DNA from: Camillea tinctor
Lineage: Eukaryota; Ascomycota; Sordariomycetes; Xylariales; Xylariaceae
NCBI GenBank assembly: GCA_022578605.1
Contig: MU394166.1
Coordinates: forward strand, 1-63,732
Direction: 5' to 3'
DNA: 63,732 bases
The notes beneath the pieces are model-generated. The model did no database searches. It was not told the DNA's origin and saw only the letters and a program-made list of their open reading frames with translations. The translations under genes were made by a program, and so were the position numbers. Shown one piece after another: positions 10,703 through 23,760 of this stretch (within the stretch, counting starts at the first letter, position 1; each line of letters opens with the position of its first letter).

Positions 10703-13700
10703 ACTAAGGTGAATACGTTTAAATGCTAACGTGGGTTCAGTATTGATGCTTGAATGTACTAATATGGCAAGTCTTTGCCAGAAATAGGAAGCAAGGTTCA
10801 TCAGGATTAAAAGATCAGGCCCAGGAACATCTCGAAAATATGTGTGATATTATGCGACCAAGTTGTCTAAAGGGGGGGTTGGATGTTAAACGTTGTCTTT
10901 TCTCTTGCATTAACGTCAGAGGTTTGCAGGGGGCATACATCGCTTAGTCTCTTCAAGCTGGCTGGCAGTCTAGATGGTTAGTTGACAACTGTCGGCACTG
11001 TTATTGAAATCCATGTAACAGGGGCATTTGGTTGGTCACTCTTGTTGGCTATGTTTATAGGAGTAACCTATACCTTAGTGGATGCAGTCTCAAGCAATAT
11101 CAATATACTATGTATTAACATGTTCAGCAGAGTCTTCTTACTATGTACGCACGAGCTCATGATTGTCTATATAATAGGGAAGTATTAAATCACTTTTCAA
11201 ATGTAATGAATAGTGGATATTCGTAGAACGAGTTGTCCCAGCGACTAGCGACTTTTACTTATTAGTTTAACACTCTATAAACGGACTGCTGGGCTTGAGT
11301 AAGATACTTAGAAATTGAAGCCTAAATACTTGGTGAGTATGAACTCTCGCGGAAATATCACTCTGCAGTAATATCAATCAGACGTAGACCCGACCTATTC
11401 ATGTGAGTATGTGATGAATTCCAATACCTATGTAGACATCCGGATCATTTCCCGAACAATATTCAACACCCTAGGTACATGATAAAATATAATCATGCGA
11501 AATTATCCATTTTGCTCATCTGCCCCTCATGGGTAGGTAGTGTATTCCAATAAAAGTTGTACGTGCATGTTAGAAGCGAGTCCCTGCCATCAGCCGCAGC
11601 ATGCATGTTCTTATCGACCCACCACCACCCCTCTCCTTAGAGGCTATCTGCAATGCAAAGACTATCTATAGACTGGCTTCCACTTCGGCATTGACCAATA
11701 AGATGCTGCTGGTATTCTCTATTAGGGAACCACCCACCACTTCGCATAGGTGGAGTCGTTGTTCACTGCTACTACTTACTGCTAGAGCGGGTGACTGAGT
11801 GTATTTTGTATTAGGAGAGACCCTTATCTGTGTTCGAATAATGATATATGGTGCCTCTTGTAAGTGGTTCTCGGAGGGGCCCTAGTTTTCCTCTTCTAGT
11901 TATTCTTGAGTCATTGAGGTCTTGCATGCAGAATGCTTGCCTAGCAAGAAGCATACTCCAGGGGTAGAGTTGTGTTTTTACGTTTAATCGAATGTCCGGT
12001 GCATTTAAAATCTACGTATTTCTGCATGATATCATGTTCAAGCATAGATGAGATAGTTAGAATAAAGGATGTCCAGCTGTGATGACGGAACTTAGGTTCT
12101 ATCTTTGACTTCAACACTAGGATCGATCTACGTCGTAACCGGAGTCAAGTACGTATAGATTTATATACACATGAGCGTATAGAAAAGTATGTTATGGCTC
12201 TATGTCGCCGAAGATCCATATCTCAAGACACCCTAAAGCACATATTCCTTATACTATAGGAGATTATTCGCTGTCCGATACGAGTAACAACAAACTTACC
12301 ATACGCGTGGCTAATTATAGAATAATATGTGTAGACACGAAGCAAATGATATAAATGGATTACACAACCTTCGCTCTATTCTACTTTGTAGTACAACGTG
12401 AGTCATACTGCATGACTGGTATTAAGAAGCTAGCCTAGGTAGATGAAATCCTAAGATGTGCAGAGCCAGCTTAAGGGTCCTGACTCAGAAGCAAGGATGA
12501 ACTGAACAAAAGGGGTGAAACTTCGGGGGAAGTCCAGAATGTAGTATCAGAGATGCCCCAGAAAGCCCAGGGAGAACTTCATTTAATCGTCAGTTTTCTA
12601 TACCAAATAAATACGCCAAAGGAAAAGAAAGCATGAGAGTATGTACAGATGAGTACGCGAAGCAGGTCGAGGAGGTTGTTACTTAACAAGTGACTTTATT
12701 TTTGGACTGATGATGAATTTCCGAGAAGAATGTTGGGATACAGTTGTTTGATTGGATAAATAGGAAATTGATAAGAGGCGAATTGTGCGAGGTAGAAAGC
12801 AAGGCGTTGGCCACGCAGCCCACGATGTAAGATGCCGGTGTAAGATAAGGTACCAGCTACAGCCACCAACGAATAAGAAGCAATGCACATATTCACATTT
12901 GCAATCTCCAGGCACCGACGCCGAGGTCGCGGGAGAAAATAGAAATCAATTAGATAATGCAGAATTCATTTCAGGTATATTCATAAATTCTTGAGCTAAC
13001 CTACCTTATCAGACCACGTCCCTATTTCTTAATATCTTTTCTTGTTTCTAGATGTGATATCATATCCTGTTCATCAAATTCCGTATTGTAAGGGTATTTT
13101 ACAGACGAATCAGAACGTTAGAAAGCGATCAACGTTTGCTAGTTACCCTTTTAGAGAAGTTGTGTTGTCTACATGTATAAATCTAAAATCATTTTTGTTT
13201 TCTCTAACCTAGACCAGCTATAAATACAAATCATAATACCGAACCTATCTTTTTTGGTTTATTGACACGCCCTCCATTCCCCCTCCTTTTAAACACACAC
13301 CCCTTTGATTTCCTCTTCATGTGTGACGTTTTTTTCGCGCGGCGCATCGAGCAGAGCAGAGGAAGAGGGGCTTAGGTGAAAAAACTGAGAAAGGATCAAA
13401 AAGGATCGATAGGATGCGGAGCCAATCAGAGATTCATAAAATGCTTAATTTCCCAAACGTTCAGGCGGCTTTCCTAAATTGGGTTGATAACGTGCATACA
13501 ACGCTCCTGGACAGGGGTATAGGGAAATTATGTTTGACCGGGATGATGGTGGCAAATAGTCCTTTTAAAACAGTATCCACCACTGATACCGACGATAATC
13601 CCTTCAACGGGATCCACTCGAGCGGCGAACGGAAATCCGAAAAATAAAGAGAAAATCGGTCGCTTAATTGGTTTAGTAGTGGGGTATGTCCGTCTAAGTG

Positions 13701-14227
13701 TCTTTTCGTCGTCGAAGTCCCTTTCTCCATTGTCTCAACAAGAGGATCGGGCCTCCTTTTCTTGTTCTAAATCCCGTAGCAAGGAAATTCCACAAAGAGA
13801 TGATTGCTGAGAGTATAAAGAATTTCTGATATTCACGAATAGAAAGATATAATCCAAACCTCTTCCCCTTCAAAGGATTCCCCGTAAGAAATTCCGGAGT
13901 CGAGAAGAGAAATAGGCTCGTCATAAACAAAGCAACTTCATAACTGCAAAAATGGAAAACTTGGAATGATATAAGGGGTATTGTCAAAAAGATGATAAGA
14001 TCGATCAGGCTTCCAAGGCCCCATAGATACAATTAGAAAATTAGATACAGGCCATCAGCCGTTTTTTCGTGTGATGTTCATATCCACCCTTAAAAAAGCC
14101 AACACCTCCCTTCCAGGGCCCGCCTTCGTCAAATATATAATAACAGAGAAAAGGTTTGTTGCTCGGAGTAAACGTATATATATTCAAGCATATTCGTCTC
14201 CTCTTGAATAGCTTAGATATTTAGCGC
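10703..14227. other. Gene-free intergenic DNA (3.5 kb)
   Basis: AT-rich sequence with small ORFs only. The left end carries the promoter of the PDI-like gene; the right end holds the 3' UTR of the wall-protein gene. Two open frames, 13414-13647 (plus) and 13694-14032 (minus), are longer than average here, but I recognise neither and saw no supporting exon structure. Confidence 0.5.
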
Positions 14228-15068
14228 TTAAGCGAAGAGGACAGCGGCAACACCGGCAAGGGCGGCGAAGAGAGCAGAGCCGCCCAGGGTGGAAGCACCA
14301 GCGGTGGGGATGGGGCTGGTGGGGGGAGTGCTGCTAGGGCTAAACATCGTAGTTAGTAAAACAGTGGTTCTTCGTAGATATATATTCGCCCAAATGTGAG
14401 CGAGAGGAATTCTCTTACCTGGTAGGGTAGCCACCGGTGGGGTGACCAGTGCCAACGGGGACCGAGACGGAGCTCGGGGTGAAGGTGATGGTCGAGTAGC
14501 TGACCGAAGTGGTAGGAACACAGCTGGTGTAGGTGACGGGGATCACCGAGGTGGTAGGGAAGAAGCTGGGCACACCGGGTGCGGTGGTGCTTAGGGTGGT
14601 AGGGTAGGGGACAGACACGGAGCTGCTCACAGCGGGGATTCCAGGGGGAGCAGTGCCAGTGCTGGCGGGAGGAGCAGGCACGGAGACCGGGCTAGTGGAA
14701 GCGGTGGTGGCAGCGGGAGGGGGCACAGAGGCCGGGCCAGTAGGGTAGCCGGGGGCGCTGGGAACCGAGACCGTAGCAGAAGTAGCAGGAGCAGGAGGAA
14801 CCTGGCTGCTAGGAACCGACGAAGGAGAAACCTTGGTGGTTGAGGTCTCAGGAGCGGGAGGAACCTCGCTGGTGCCCGGGACCGGGACCTCACCAGTGGG
14901 GTAAGCCGGGACCTCGGCGGTGGTCGAGGGAGAGCTGCCGCTGGTAGATCGGGCAGGGCAGTTGGTGACCTCGGGACCGCAAGAGGTGATGGTAACAACA
15001 TCCGTCTCGTAGACGGTGCTAGCCATGGCGGCAGCAGAGAAAAGTGCGGCGGCGGTAGCGAAACGCAT
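14228..15068 (-). CDS. Ser/Pro/Thr-rich GPI-anchored cell-wall protein
   Basis: Exons (minus) 15068-14419 and 14339-14228 give 253 residues; the 79-nt intron has a perfect TACTAAC branch point and phase 2. Residues 1-16 (MRFATAAALFSAAAMA) form a signal peptide. A short cysteine-bearing head follows (TITSCGPEVTNCP), then about 170 residues dominated by Pro, Ser, Thr, Ala and Val with repeated VP/PAP and YPTG motifs, a likely O-mannosylated stalk. A second Cys-containing segment (VIPVTYTSCVPTTSVSYST) precedes another Ser/Thr stretch. The C-terminus is GASTLGGSALFAALAGVAA plus a short hydrophobic end, a standard GPI-attachment signal. It is a structural wall or surface protein with no enzymatic motif. 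Repetitive composition prevents assignment to a named family. Confidence 0.85.
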
Positions 15069-17529
15069 TTTGACTGTTTTTTGTTTTTAAAGGTTGAAAA
15101 TCGTTTTCAAAAATTCTCGTCGTACTTGGAAAGAATGTAAAAAGCGCAAGGCTTGTTGAGCGTTGGTGAAAGAGTGGACGACCGAAGTCAAAGTTGAAGC
15201 AAAGTGCTGATATGTTTGTATGGGCTTTTGGGCTGGAAAGAAGGAAAGGAAAGAGAAGGATGTGAAATACTGATGGAGGCCGTCGAGTATTAATAGCCTT
15301 AGCAGTAACAAAGGATAGGGGATGATCCCTCACGGTGCCACATAGCATATAGCACTATGGGAAATTAAACAGAACTGGAACCTCCATCAGCGGCCCTATG
15401 ACTGCATTGCACTAAGTTATCTTGTTCAGGGGAGGGGACAGGCATCCCGGTGGTGGATTTGTTCATGGGGAACTGGGGTGATGTCGGTCTTCTACACAAC
15501 ATCGTGACCCACTTCAGAGATAACATGGTGAGTATGTATTCTGAGCATGTTGTAGTATAGTGCCGATTATTGGTATTGGCGGCTACTCTGGGAGGGGGCA
15601 TCGATCCATTACAGCCCACAGATGGCTCCAGCTTTGTTCCCGGGGTCTAAGCTAGATGACGAGATATCTCATTCACGTCTCATAAAGAGTCGAACAAGAG
15701 AAGGATAATAGGTAGCCGTAGGCCTACAAAGAGCCGACTACGACCGTGTACCTACATAGCACTGCTTAGACTTACTTAGACAAGTGAAGTGATCTACAGC
15801 AACCTCAGCGGCTAGTTTACCTTCGGATGTTCATGTTGGATGTAGTGGTACTGCAATTCGTTAGGAAACTAGAGATACTTAATGCGATACCCATGCTTTT
15901 TAGTCGCAGGGGGTTACGTCTTACTCCGCAAAAATGGATAATCTTTACTTGAACCGAAACCACTAAAGGGCATCGGATGGATGAACGATACAAGCGAGCG
16001 AAGTACCACCGAGAAACACTGAGTGTGCGTGCGTGTACATATGGTTATGTTGTAGGGGAGGGGGGAAGGGAGAATAAGAAACCAAACAAAAAAAGAGATG
16101 ATTCCATTGACTGACTTGGAAACAGATTTAGAAACGGCTCTATCAAACAATGCGTATAATAAGAAATACAAGAAACAAAAAGGGGTTCAAGACATTGTTG
16201 CAGTCCGTTATTCATGACTGTCGCAACAAGGAAAACCCATATAAAAGAACACCAGAAGAAAAATAGAAATCTCCCGAGACAGAGGTGATTTACCTTACCT
16301 CCTAGCATAAGATTGAGACTTACGACACCTCTCAGTAATAACAGGGCTTTCTTATGCCTTGGGAGACAAGACCTCCTGGACACAAAGGAGGAAGCCAATT
16401 CCCGGAGGGAATGAATGCTTGACGACGTCTTTTTTTTTCTTTAAAAAAGTACCCACTGCTATTACCACTGCTATAATTATCCCTCATTACCGTGCCTGGC
16501 ACCGGGGTATATACACTAATCTAGCACTTTGTTAATAACCAACATACTATATTTCATACAATTTAATTGTGAATTTAAATCCAAAGCTCTCTGTCTTAAT
16601 GAGGGAGCCAATGACGATGGTTAAGAGAAAGAAGAAGAAAAAAGAAACCGAAAGGACAACTCGGGACTTTGATCAAATGTCACTTTTCTACCCTACCCAC
16701 CCATTAAACTGAGAGAGGAAAGCGATGGCGTGGATGACTGAGGGACCTACACCTACATCTGCTGGATTGCCGAACCAACTGGCCAATAGCTGTGATACAT
16801 CACCCACCATCAGGGCACTTTACTGCAAGTCAAGTCCAATTGACAGGTGCTCGTTGCTCGTTGCTGCTGCTCCAATGACGGTCCAATGACGGTCCAAAGA
16901 AGCAGCTCAGATCCATCTGGCATGGCTGTGTGTGTGTATGTGCCACTACTGCAGGAACGGATTCATATCTCAGCGCGTAGGCACATGTAAAATTTTCCTT
17001 TTTTTTCTTCCCCCTCTCTCTACCTGCTCTCACATACTTTTTAGTAGTGATGCTTATTCTACCTAGCTGTAAGCTACTCAGCTCGGCTCCTGTCACGACC
17101 CATATAGTGTGTAGTGTAGGAGTGCGGAATAAACATCAGATGGCAAACTGTAAGGAACTGGGGAGGGGTTGGATTGCCGCACTCTAAGCTCGTGCCTCTA
17201 CATGGCCCCGGCCTCGCCTAGTTGTCTGAGAATTCTGGGTCTCCTTGCTTCGATAGCGTGGACCATCCTGTAATTTATTAGTGTAGAGAGGCTGCTCCCC
17301 GATCCCCTAACAGACCGCCTGCTGGTTTCGCCCTCAGGCCGCCTCTTGAAGATCTCAACTGCCGTCATCGGGTGGGTGTTTGAAAGGGGAGGGGACCAAT
17401 GGGTTTCGGCGAGGGTCTACTTTTCACTTCGCTGACCAGACGTTAAAATTGGACCCCGTGGGTGGCTGTTCCTCACCTCGAACAATCCTGCCAAGCTCCA
17501 TTTAATTACCTCACGGCTTCCTATTGCCG

Positions 17530-17534
<5 letters not shown>

Positions 17535-17561
<27 letters not shown>
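17535..17561 (+). repeat. Poly-T tract (27 nt)
   Basis: An uninterrupted run of 27 T. It has no flanking target-site duplication obvious enough to call a retroposed poly-A tail. Confidence 0.9.
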
Positions 17562-18198
17562 GGAATTTGAAGGGACAACAGTAATAAAGGGAGAAGAGAT
17601 GAACTGGCTGCATGTAGCGTATGCAGGTACACAGAAAGCTGCAAGGGGGGGGAGTTTGGGGATCCTCCTCTTACATATGAATAATTAGAAAGCATTGTAC
17701 ATACATATGTACGATTTATAACAATCAGTCGATATGCTCAGAACAGATGCACTTATCCTATCAACTGCGTAGAAAGGGGCTGAAGGGAGTGGCTCATAGC
17801 CAACCATTTTGTTTGTCGTGGTATATTATGTGTCCTAAGCCGAAGCGAACATAACCCGTCTTAAACGATCGACAGGACGACGAAGACGCCGACTGGGCAA
17901 AGTCTTAGCCCTAGAAATTGGCGGCGTATCGGTCGTGCGACAACACAATTTCTAAGATCAGCAACTCCAGGGGTGCTGCTACTCACAGAGCAGGCTCACT
18001 GATTGACTTCTAGGTTATCCTACATGTTGTATGTAGGCCTCCGAACTCCTTACCCAGGTAGAGGTTAGGAGTTAAGTTAGTCTGAATGGCGTCATAGGAA
18101 AGAAAAGCTACAGGTCTGCACCATCAGACTTAGGTAGATAACCTAGCTCCAGTGGCTTCTCTCTGCCGCCATACGTAGCTGGCGTCAGTCCTTTAACT

Positions 18199-18337
18199 GG
18201 GCCTCACTTTAGCTGGCACAGCTAGCATGCGGCAGTTGAGCAGGTATTCTGAAAATAAAAATTCCGACTAACTCCTCCTATCCTCTCCGCTATTGGCGTT
18301 TGGCTGTCAGGGTTCGAATCCCGGTTAGGCATTCGCT
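18199..18337 (+). other. tRNA-like fragment with perfect B box
   Basis: GGTTCGAATCC near 18310 is a perfect RNA polymerase III B box inside a T-arm-like hairpin (CAGGG, a TTCGAAT loop, CCCGG, with one A-G mismatch). It is followed by TTAGGCA. About 110 bases upstream, GGCCTCA could pair with TTAGGCA at five of seven positions, and TAGC...GCTA resembles a D arm, but spacing is too long for a normal tRNA and the A box is imperfect. I read it as a tRNA pseudogene or tRNA-derived short repeat, not a working tRNA gene. Confidence 0.35.
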
Positions 18338-20467
18338 GACGACATGTTTAATTACGCGTCTTCCTCAAGCTATCATTCTGTCATTATGCTTCCTGCTGTT
18401 ACTCCATACTATTTGTACATATGTACGCCGCTGGATCCGAAGTTCTGTTGCGGCTCAGCTGGCTGAGTTCTTGATGACTTACTTGGGTTGGAGGGCGGTG
18501 TCTAGCTGCCTGCTTAGGTGGTGAACGGTTTTGCAGGACTGGCGAACACTCCAAGTCGGAACTTTTTCTCATTGTATTAAACAATTCAATATTGTTAGCC
18601 GATTCTTGCCCCAAAACGTGGTGCTCGCCCGTGCCTGCATGCCCGATCGACATGTTCTCTCTCTGAAACTTTTCCACAGCAGCGACCTGAGTGTTGTACG
18701 TATGTACATACGTAGATCTGGATCGTCACTTGGCGCCCAGTTCTTGGAAGAGCTTATTTCCATGCGTGGAGAAAGGGGGGGTGCGTGTGCGGTGTACGCA
18801 CGATCATGGGCGGAGATCAGTTACCCGAGGAAAAGCCCCAATTCGAAAGAAGGGAAAAGAGAAATAATATCATTTTCTCGTTGTCCTGGGTTAGGTATTG
18901 GTGATAACAACCCTCTTTTTTTTTCTTTCTTTTTTTTATTACCACCTAATGCTAAGGGGATCCATACCCCCTTATTCACGGTTTTGATTTTGTTGTGTCT
19001 CTGCTATGTTGGTTGGCAGCGTAGGTATCTGTCAAGCATTACTGACTAACACTGGCTGGAAGCGCATGGACTGACAGAGTCGAACTTTGGGACGGGACTG
19101 GGACGGATCCTCTACGCCATCTTCATATCTGATGCAGTCAGAGCCATCTGAGATTTTATGAGGGTGCCGCCTCCGTGGGACCGGTCCTAGGAGGCTGGTA
19201 TCGTTTCGACCCGACGTACGAAGAGGCGCATGAGAGTCACCGCTGAATCGTGACACGCGGGGCTGCGAAACAGCCAACTCAGTCCACATTGTACCATATA
19301 GCACAAGACGTCACCGAGGATATGATGTTTGGAATTAGTAGCAGCCTTGGGGATCATGACAAGGGTCTTGAACTACATATAGACACCCATAAAACGTCAG
19401 AGTTTTTAACTATCGCGAGCAGCCCTCACAAGCCTTGACACGAGTCTTTTTGACGACGCCTCGACTAACAACAACTGATATAATTCCAGTCGCAGCCATC
19501 TCCCATTCGGGGTTTTGGATTCGGCAGGCTTACTAGTCTATAGCACCAGCACCAGCTCCGGCCCCGGCTCTGAAAACCAGACCACTGCTAGGTCCAACGG
19601 CTAGTTGTTGCGAGCAATTCTAATCCGGAGCCGGAAATGTTTTGGTTTTCACATAACGGAGGCGGCGGGTCTGCTCAGAGAGAGCAACCGAGAATCGCCG
19701 ACATTGAAACGGTTCTGATGACCTTGCCGAACTTTCTACTCAGACTGGGCTCTTTTCTTTTTTTCTTTTGAAAAATCGACTTGTTATGCACCCAAAGGTT
19801 ATTTGTCTCACGAAGAGACACTGGGAATATGTTGGTAATATATCTTCGATTGTGGTTCGGTAAGTCGGAGCTTAGATTGGAATTGAGGGTATCCAAAGAG
19901 ATAAGAAAAGGGAAACGAAGCTATGGGATTACCCGTGGTTTTACCGACGGATCTATCTTAGGTGTGTACAATGGTACTATCTAACTAAGTATAACTAACT
20001 TTTTTTTTTTAACAACTCTTTCTCTGCCCCGCATCGAACAGCCTGAGGATAAACACCTCCCACCTTCCCACCCTCACCGCCCAAGCAGGTTAACCTAGCA
20101 CTGGTCTAGTAAGTACTTACATAGTACTTAGCCTTTGCACAGAGGAGACAATATAAGGATTTTTTTTTCAATCGAGTAGGAAGGTGGGGGTTTCGTTGGC
20201 ATGTGTTGTTGTTCCGTCATTCAACTCTAAAAGTTCTGATCACAGCCTACTACCTAACCTCTTAGGTATTACCTTTACCATTACCTTCACCTATACATCA
20301 TAAATCACCACAAACCACTATCACAACTTATACCCACCCACAGTAGTAAACCAAAGTCCCAAAGAAAATAGTAATATTAGCTACTTGCACTATCTATTCA
20401 AATTATTCTATCCACTTCAACGATGATCATTCTGCCCTGTTTGCGCTAACCAAGGAAGAAGAGCAAC

Positions 20468-23400
20468 ATGGAGTCTCAGGTATGTGAATGTTATTTTTTT
20501 GCTCTCTCTCTCTCTCTCTCTCTCTCCATTACCCCACCATGATCGCGAGATTGGAGTACGGAAGATGGAGGATATAGAGAGGAAAAAAGAGGACCACCTG
20601 CTTACTTACCCTATATCTACTCGCTAGATTGAGAATGCCATTGAAATTGCCTGGAATCCAACCTCGGACTCAGCCCTCAAGGGCCAAGCATTCGAATATC
20701 TGAACCAGCTACGCTCCGATCCCCACGCCTGGCAGGTCTGTGTCTCTCTCTTCAGCAGGACACCGAAGCCCTCCGAAGTCGTGCGATTAGTCAGTCTCGA
20801 GGTGGTCAACAATGCTATTCAAGTCCAGTCTCTCGACACCCAAAGCCTGACCTCTCTTCGAGATGCTCTTCTCGACTATGTGCGGAACACCTACTCCGCC
20901 AACCAAGCCTCGAGTCTCGACTCAGCACCCCTCCAGAACAAGCTCACCCAGACCTTCACTACTCTTTTCGTCGTACTATACAAGCAGGGCTGGGAGACCT
21001 TCATCGACGACTTTCTCTCTCTCACCCTTATCCCGGGAAGTAATTGCCGTGACAATGTGCCCGGCGTCATACTCTACCTGCGCATTCTCGGCTCCATCCA
21101 TGACGAAATTGCCGATGTCATAGTTGTGCGTCAAGACAACCAGCAGCGCAGCCATACCGAGCTGAAGGATCTTCTGCGCGCGAGGGACATTGGCAAGATA
21201 GCACAGTCCTGGCAGGACCTGTTGGCACAATATGGGAACCAGCACGATGGTATCGTCGAGATGACCCTGAAGGTAATAGGGAAGTGGGTCAGCTGGATCG
21301 ACATATCGCTGATCATTAACGATGGTATGCTCGGCCTCATCTTCCCTCTCATAGGGAGAACCAACGAATCTGGTGGGGAAGATAAGGTCCGGGACGCCGC
21401 TGTCGATGCCTTCAACGAGATCGTCGGCAAGAAGATGCGCCCCGTTGACAAGACGGAGATGATTTCCTTCCTCAACCTAATAAATATCATCTCTCAGCTG
21501 ATCGCCAGTCCTCCCCTCAGCGAGTTTAAGGGGACCCCCCGGTACGATACAGATCTGGCAGAGGCTGTCGCCAAGCTTGTCAACACGGTTATGGGCGATC
21601 TTGTCAAAGTCTTGGAGGACAGATCTACCGACGATGCCACCAAGATGAAAGCGACCCATCTGCTTCGCGACTTCTTGCCTTTGCTACTCCGCTTCTTCTC
21701 CGACGAATATGACGAGATTTGCTCCACCGTGATATCTTCACTTACCGATGTTCTCACCTACCTTCGCAAACTGTCCGAGCTACCGCCCTCCTTCTCCGAG
21801 ATGCTACCGCCCATCCTGAATGCCATTATCATGAAGATGCGCTACGACGAAACCTCGTCCTGGGGCGAGGAAGATGAACAGACTGACGAAGCTGAATTCC
21901 AAGAATTGCGGAAGAGGCTACAGCTTCTACAGAAGAGCGTAGCCGCTGTCGACCAAAATCTATATATCGAGGTGGTCTCTAATCTTGTGGCTAACACCTT
22001 CCAAATGCTAGATGAGCGAGGGTCCGAGGTAGACTGGAGAGATATTGATTTAGCTCTTCATGAGATGTGCCTGTTTGGCGAACTTGCGATGCCCAACCAA
22101 GGGCTGGGCACCAAGAACCAGCCTTCACCTGTTGCGTCCGAAAGGCTTATGGCCATGATGACCAAAATGGTACAATCAGGTAAAAATGCTCAAGTCCATC
22201 TCCCCATGCCCTCTGCTAACCCTCAGATATGTAGGCATTGCGAATTTCCCACATCCGGCAATTCTGCTCCAGTACATGGAAATCTGTGTTCGATATTGCA
22301 TCTTCTTCGAATCCCAATCTTCGTTCATTGGCCAGGTCCTGGAGAATTTTGTTCGCCTAGTACACCATAATCACGTCCGAATCCGTACACGCTCGTGGTA
22401 CCTGTTCCATCGTTTTGTGAAACATCTACGCGCGCAGGTTGGAAATGTTGCTGAGACGGTCATCCAATCTATCGGCGATCTTCTACCCATCAAAGCAGAG
22501 GTACCAGGAGATGATGCAGATGATGATATGTCTTCTGATGAGACAGACAACTCGGCCGATGCTGTCTTTACTAGCCAGCTATACCTTTTCGAAGCTATCG
22601 GATGTATTTCATCCACTGCTAATACACCTGTTGACAAGCAGGCGGCCTATGCCCGTTCAGTCATGGATCCTCTGTTCGCTGACATGGAGCAGCATCTCCC
22701 TAGGGCCAAAGCTGGAGACGCACAAGCTATATTGCAGATTCATCACATTGTCATGGCCCTAGGTACCCTTGCGCATGGATTCTCGGACTGGACATTAGGC
22801 GCTACCTCCCCGAATCAACGTCCACCCCCTGCACAGGCCGTGTCCGACGAATTCGCGCGCGCTGCTGAGGCGATACTGATCGCCCTCAACGAGCTAAATG
22901 CATCGTCCGAGATTCGGACTGCGTGTAGATCCGCGTTTTCACGTCTGCTCGGCGTTCTAGGCTCAGCTGTGCTCCCCCAGCTCCCTCAATGGATAGAAGG
23001 TCTTCTATCGCAAAGCTCATCTAAGGATGAGATGGCTATGTTCCTCCGCCTTGTAGATCAAGTCGTATATGGATTCAAGGCAGAAATATTCACCGTACTC
23101 AATATGCTCCTCACTCCTTTGCTTCAAAGAGTCTTTGGGGGTCTTTCGGAACCCATTAATGGCACGGATGACGAAATACAACTAGCTGAACTTCGGCGAG
23201 AGTACTTGACTTTTCTAGGTGTCATCCTGAACAACGATTTGGGGGGCGTGCTCGTGTCTGAAGCAAACCAAGGCTTCTTCGAATCCTTAGTCAACTCCAT
23301 TCTCACTCTGGCCAAGGACGTTGACCCTAATTCGGGCAACATCCTAGCTAGTCGTCTAGCATTCAGTCTCCTTTCTAAGATGGCAACTGTGTGGGGTGGT

Positions 23401-23760
23401 CCGGATGTCGCCAACATCTCAGCCAATCCGACCGCACCGTCAGGGTCTCCGTCACCTGTCATCCCCGGGTTTGATCAGTTTTTGATTGATAGGTTCCACT
23501 CAGTCTGCTGGGAGGTGATGCGTGACCCGCGGTTCCGGCCGTCGGTAGATGCCCAGACGAAGCAGGTGCTAACCGAGATCGCCGGTCTCGAGCAGGCTAT
23601 ATACCTAAAGACCGGCGAGAACTTCATACAGCACCTGCAGACCACTCTCTTCCCCGCCCTTGGCATCAACGGGGATGGTTTCCTGAGGTCTATGACTACG
23701 GCTACCGACCGCAAGGCCTTTGCCAAATACCTCCAAGATCTAATCAAGAGCACGAGTTGA
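20468..23760 (+). CDS. LOS1: Exportin-t (tRNA nuclear export receptor)
   Basis: Karyopherin of the importin-beta superfamily that carries mature tRNA out of the nucleus with Ran-GTP. Exons 20468-20479, 20628-22179 and 22235-23760 give 1029 residues, normal for this family. The first coding exon is only MESQ; its donor gtatgt and acceptor ctag are clear and the next exon continues IENAIEIAWNP. Early segments include the helix SEVVRLVSLEVVNNAIQVQ and the LRDALLDYV region. Intron 2 splits a Gly codon before IANFPHPAILLQYMEICVRY and has a GCTAAC branch point. An acidic linker (DDADDDMSSDET) interrupts the HEAT-like helices near residue 610. The C-terminus ends FAKYLQDLIKSTS. The frame is open throughout and no defect is seen. 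Confidence 0.93.
20502..20526 (+). repeat. (CT)n microsatellite in LOS1 intron 1
   Basis: About 12 CT units directly downstream of the 4-codon first exon, within the 148-nt intron. Confidence 0.9.

Larger units (their letters stand above)
15069..20467. other. Gene-free intergenic DNA (5.4 kb)
   Basis: No coding exon was recognised on either strand. It holds the promoter of the wall-protein gene on the left, a 27-T run, a tRNA-like fragment near 18.2-18.3 kb and the LOS1 promoter on the right. Just before LOS1 (20240-20460) the sequence is rich in TACC and CACC motifs, a probable 5' UTR. Confidence 0.55.

Noticed and set aside
13694..14032. A 112-codon minus-strand frame with hydrophobic stretches, and the plus-strand frame at 13414-13647
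   Set aside because: No recognised motif, no convincing start context or splice partners, and AT-rich composition; I suspected organelle-derived DNA but could not match it to any gene.
17535..17561. The T27 run as the poly-A tail of a retroposed gene
   Set aside because: No coding or SINE-like body and no clear target-site duplication flank it.
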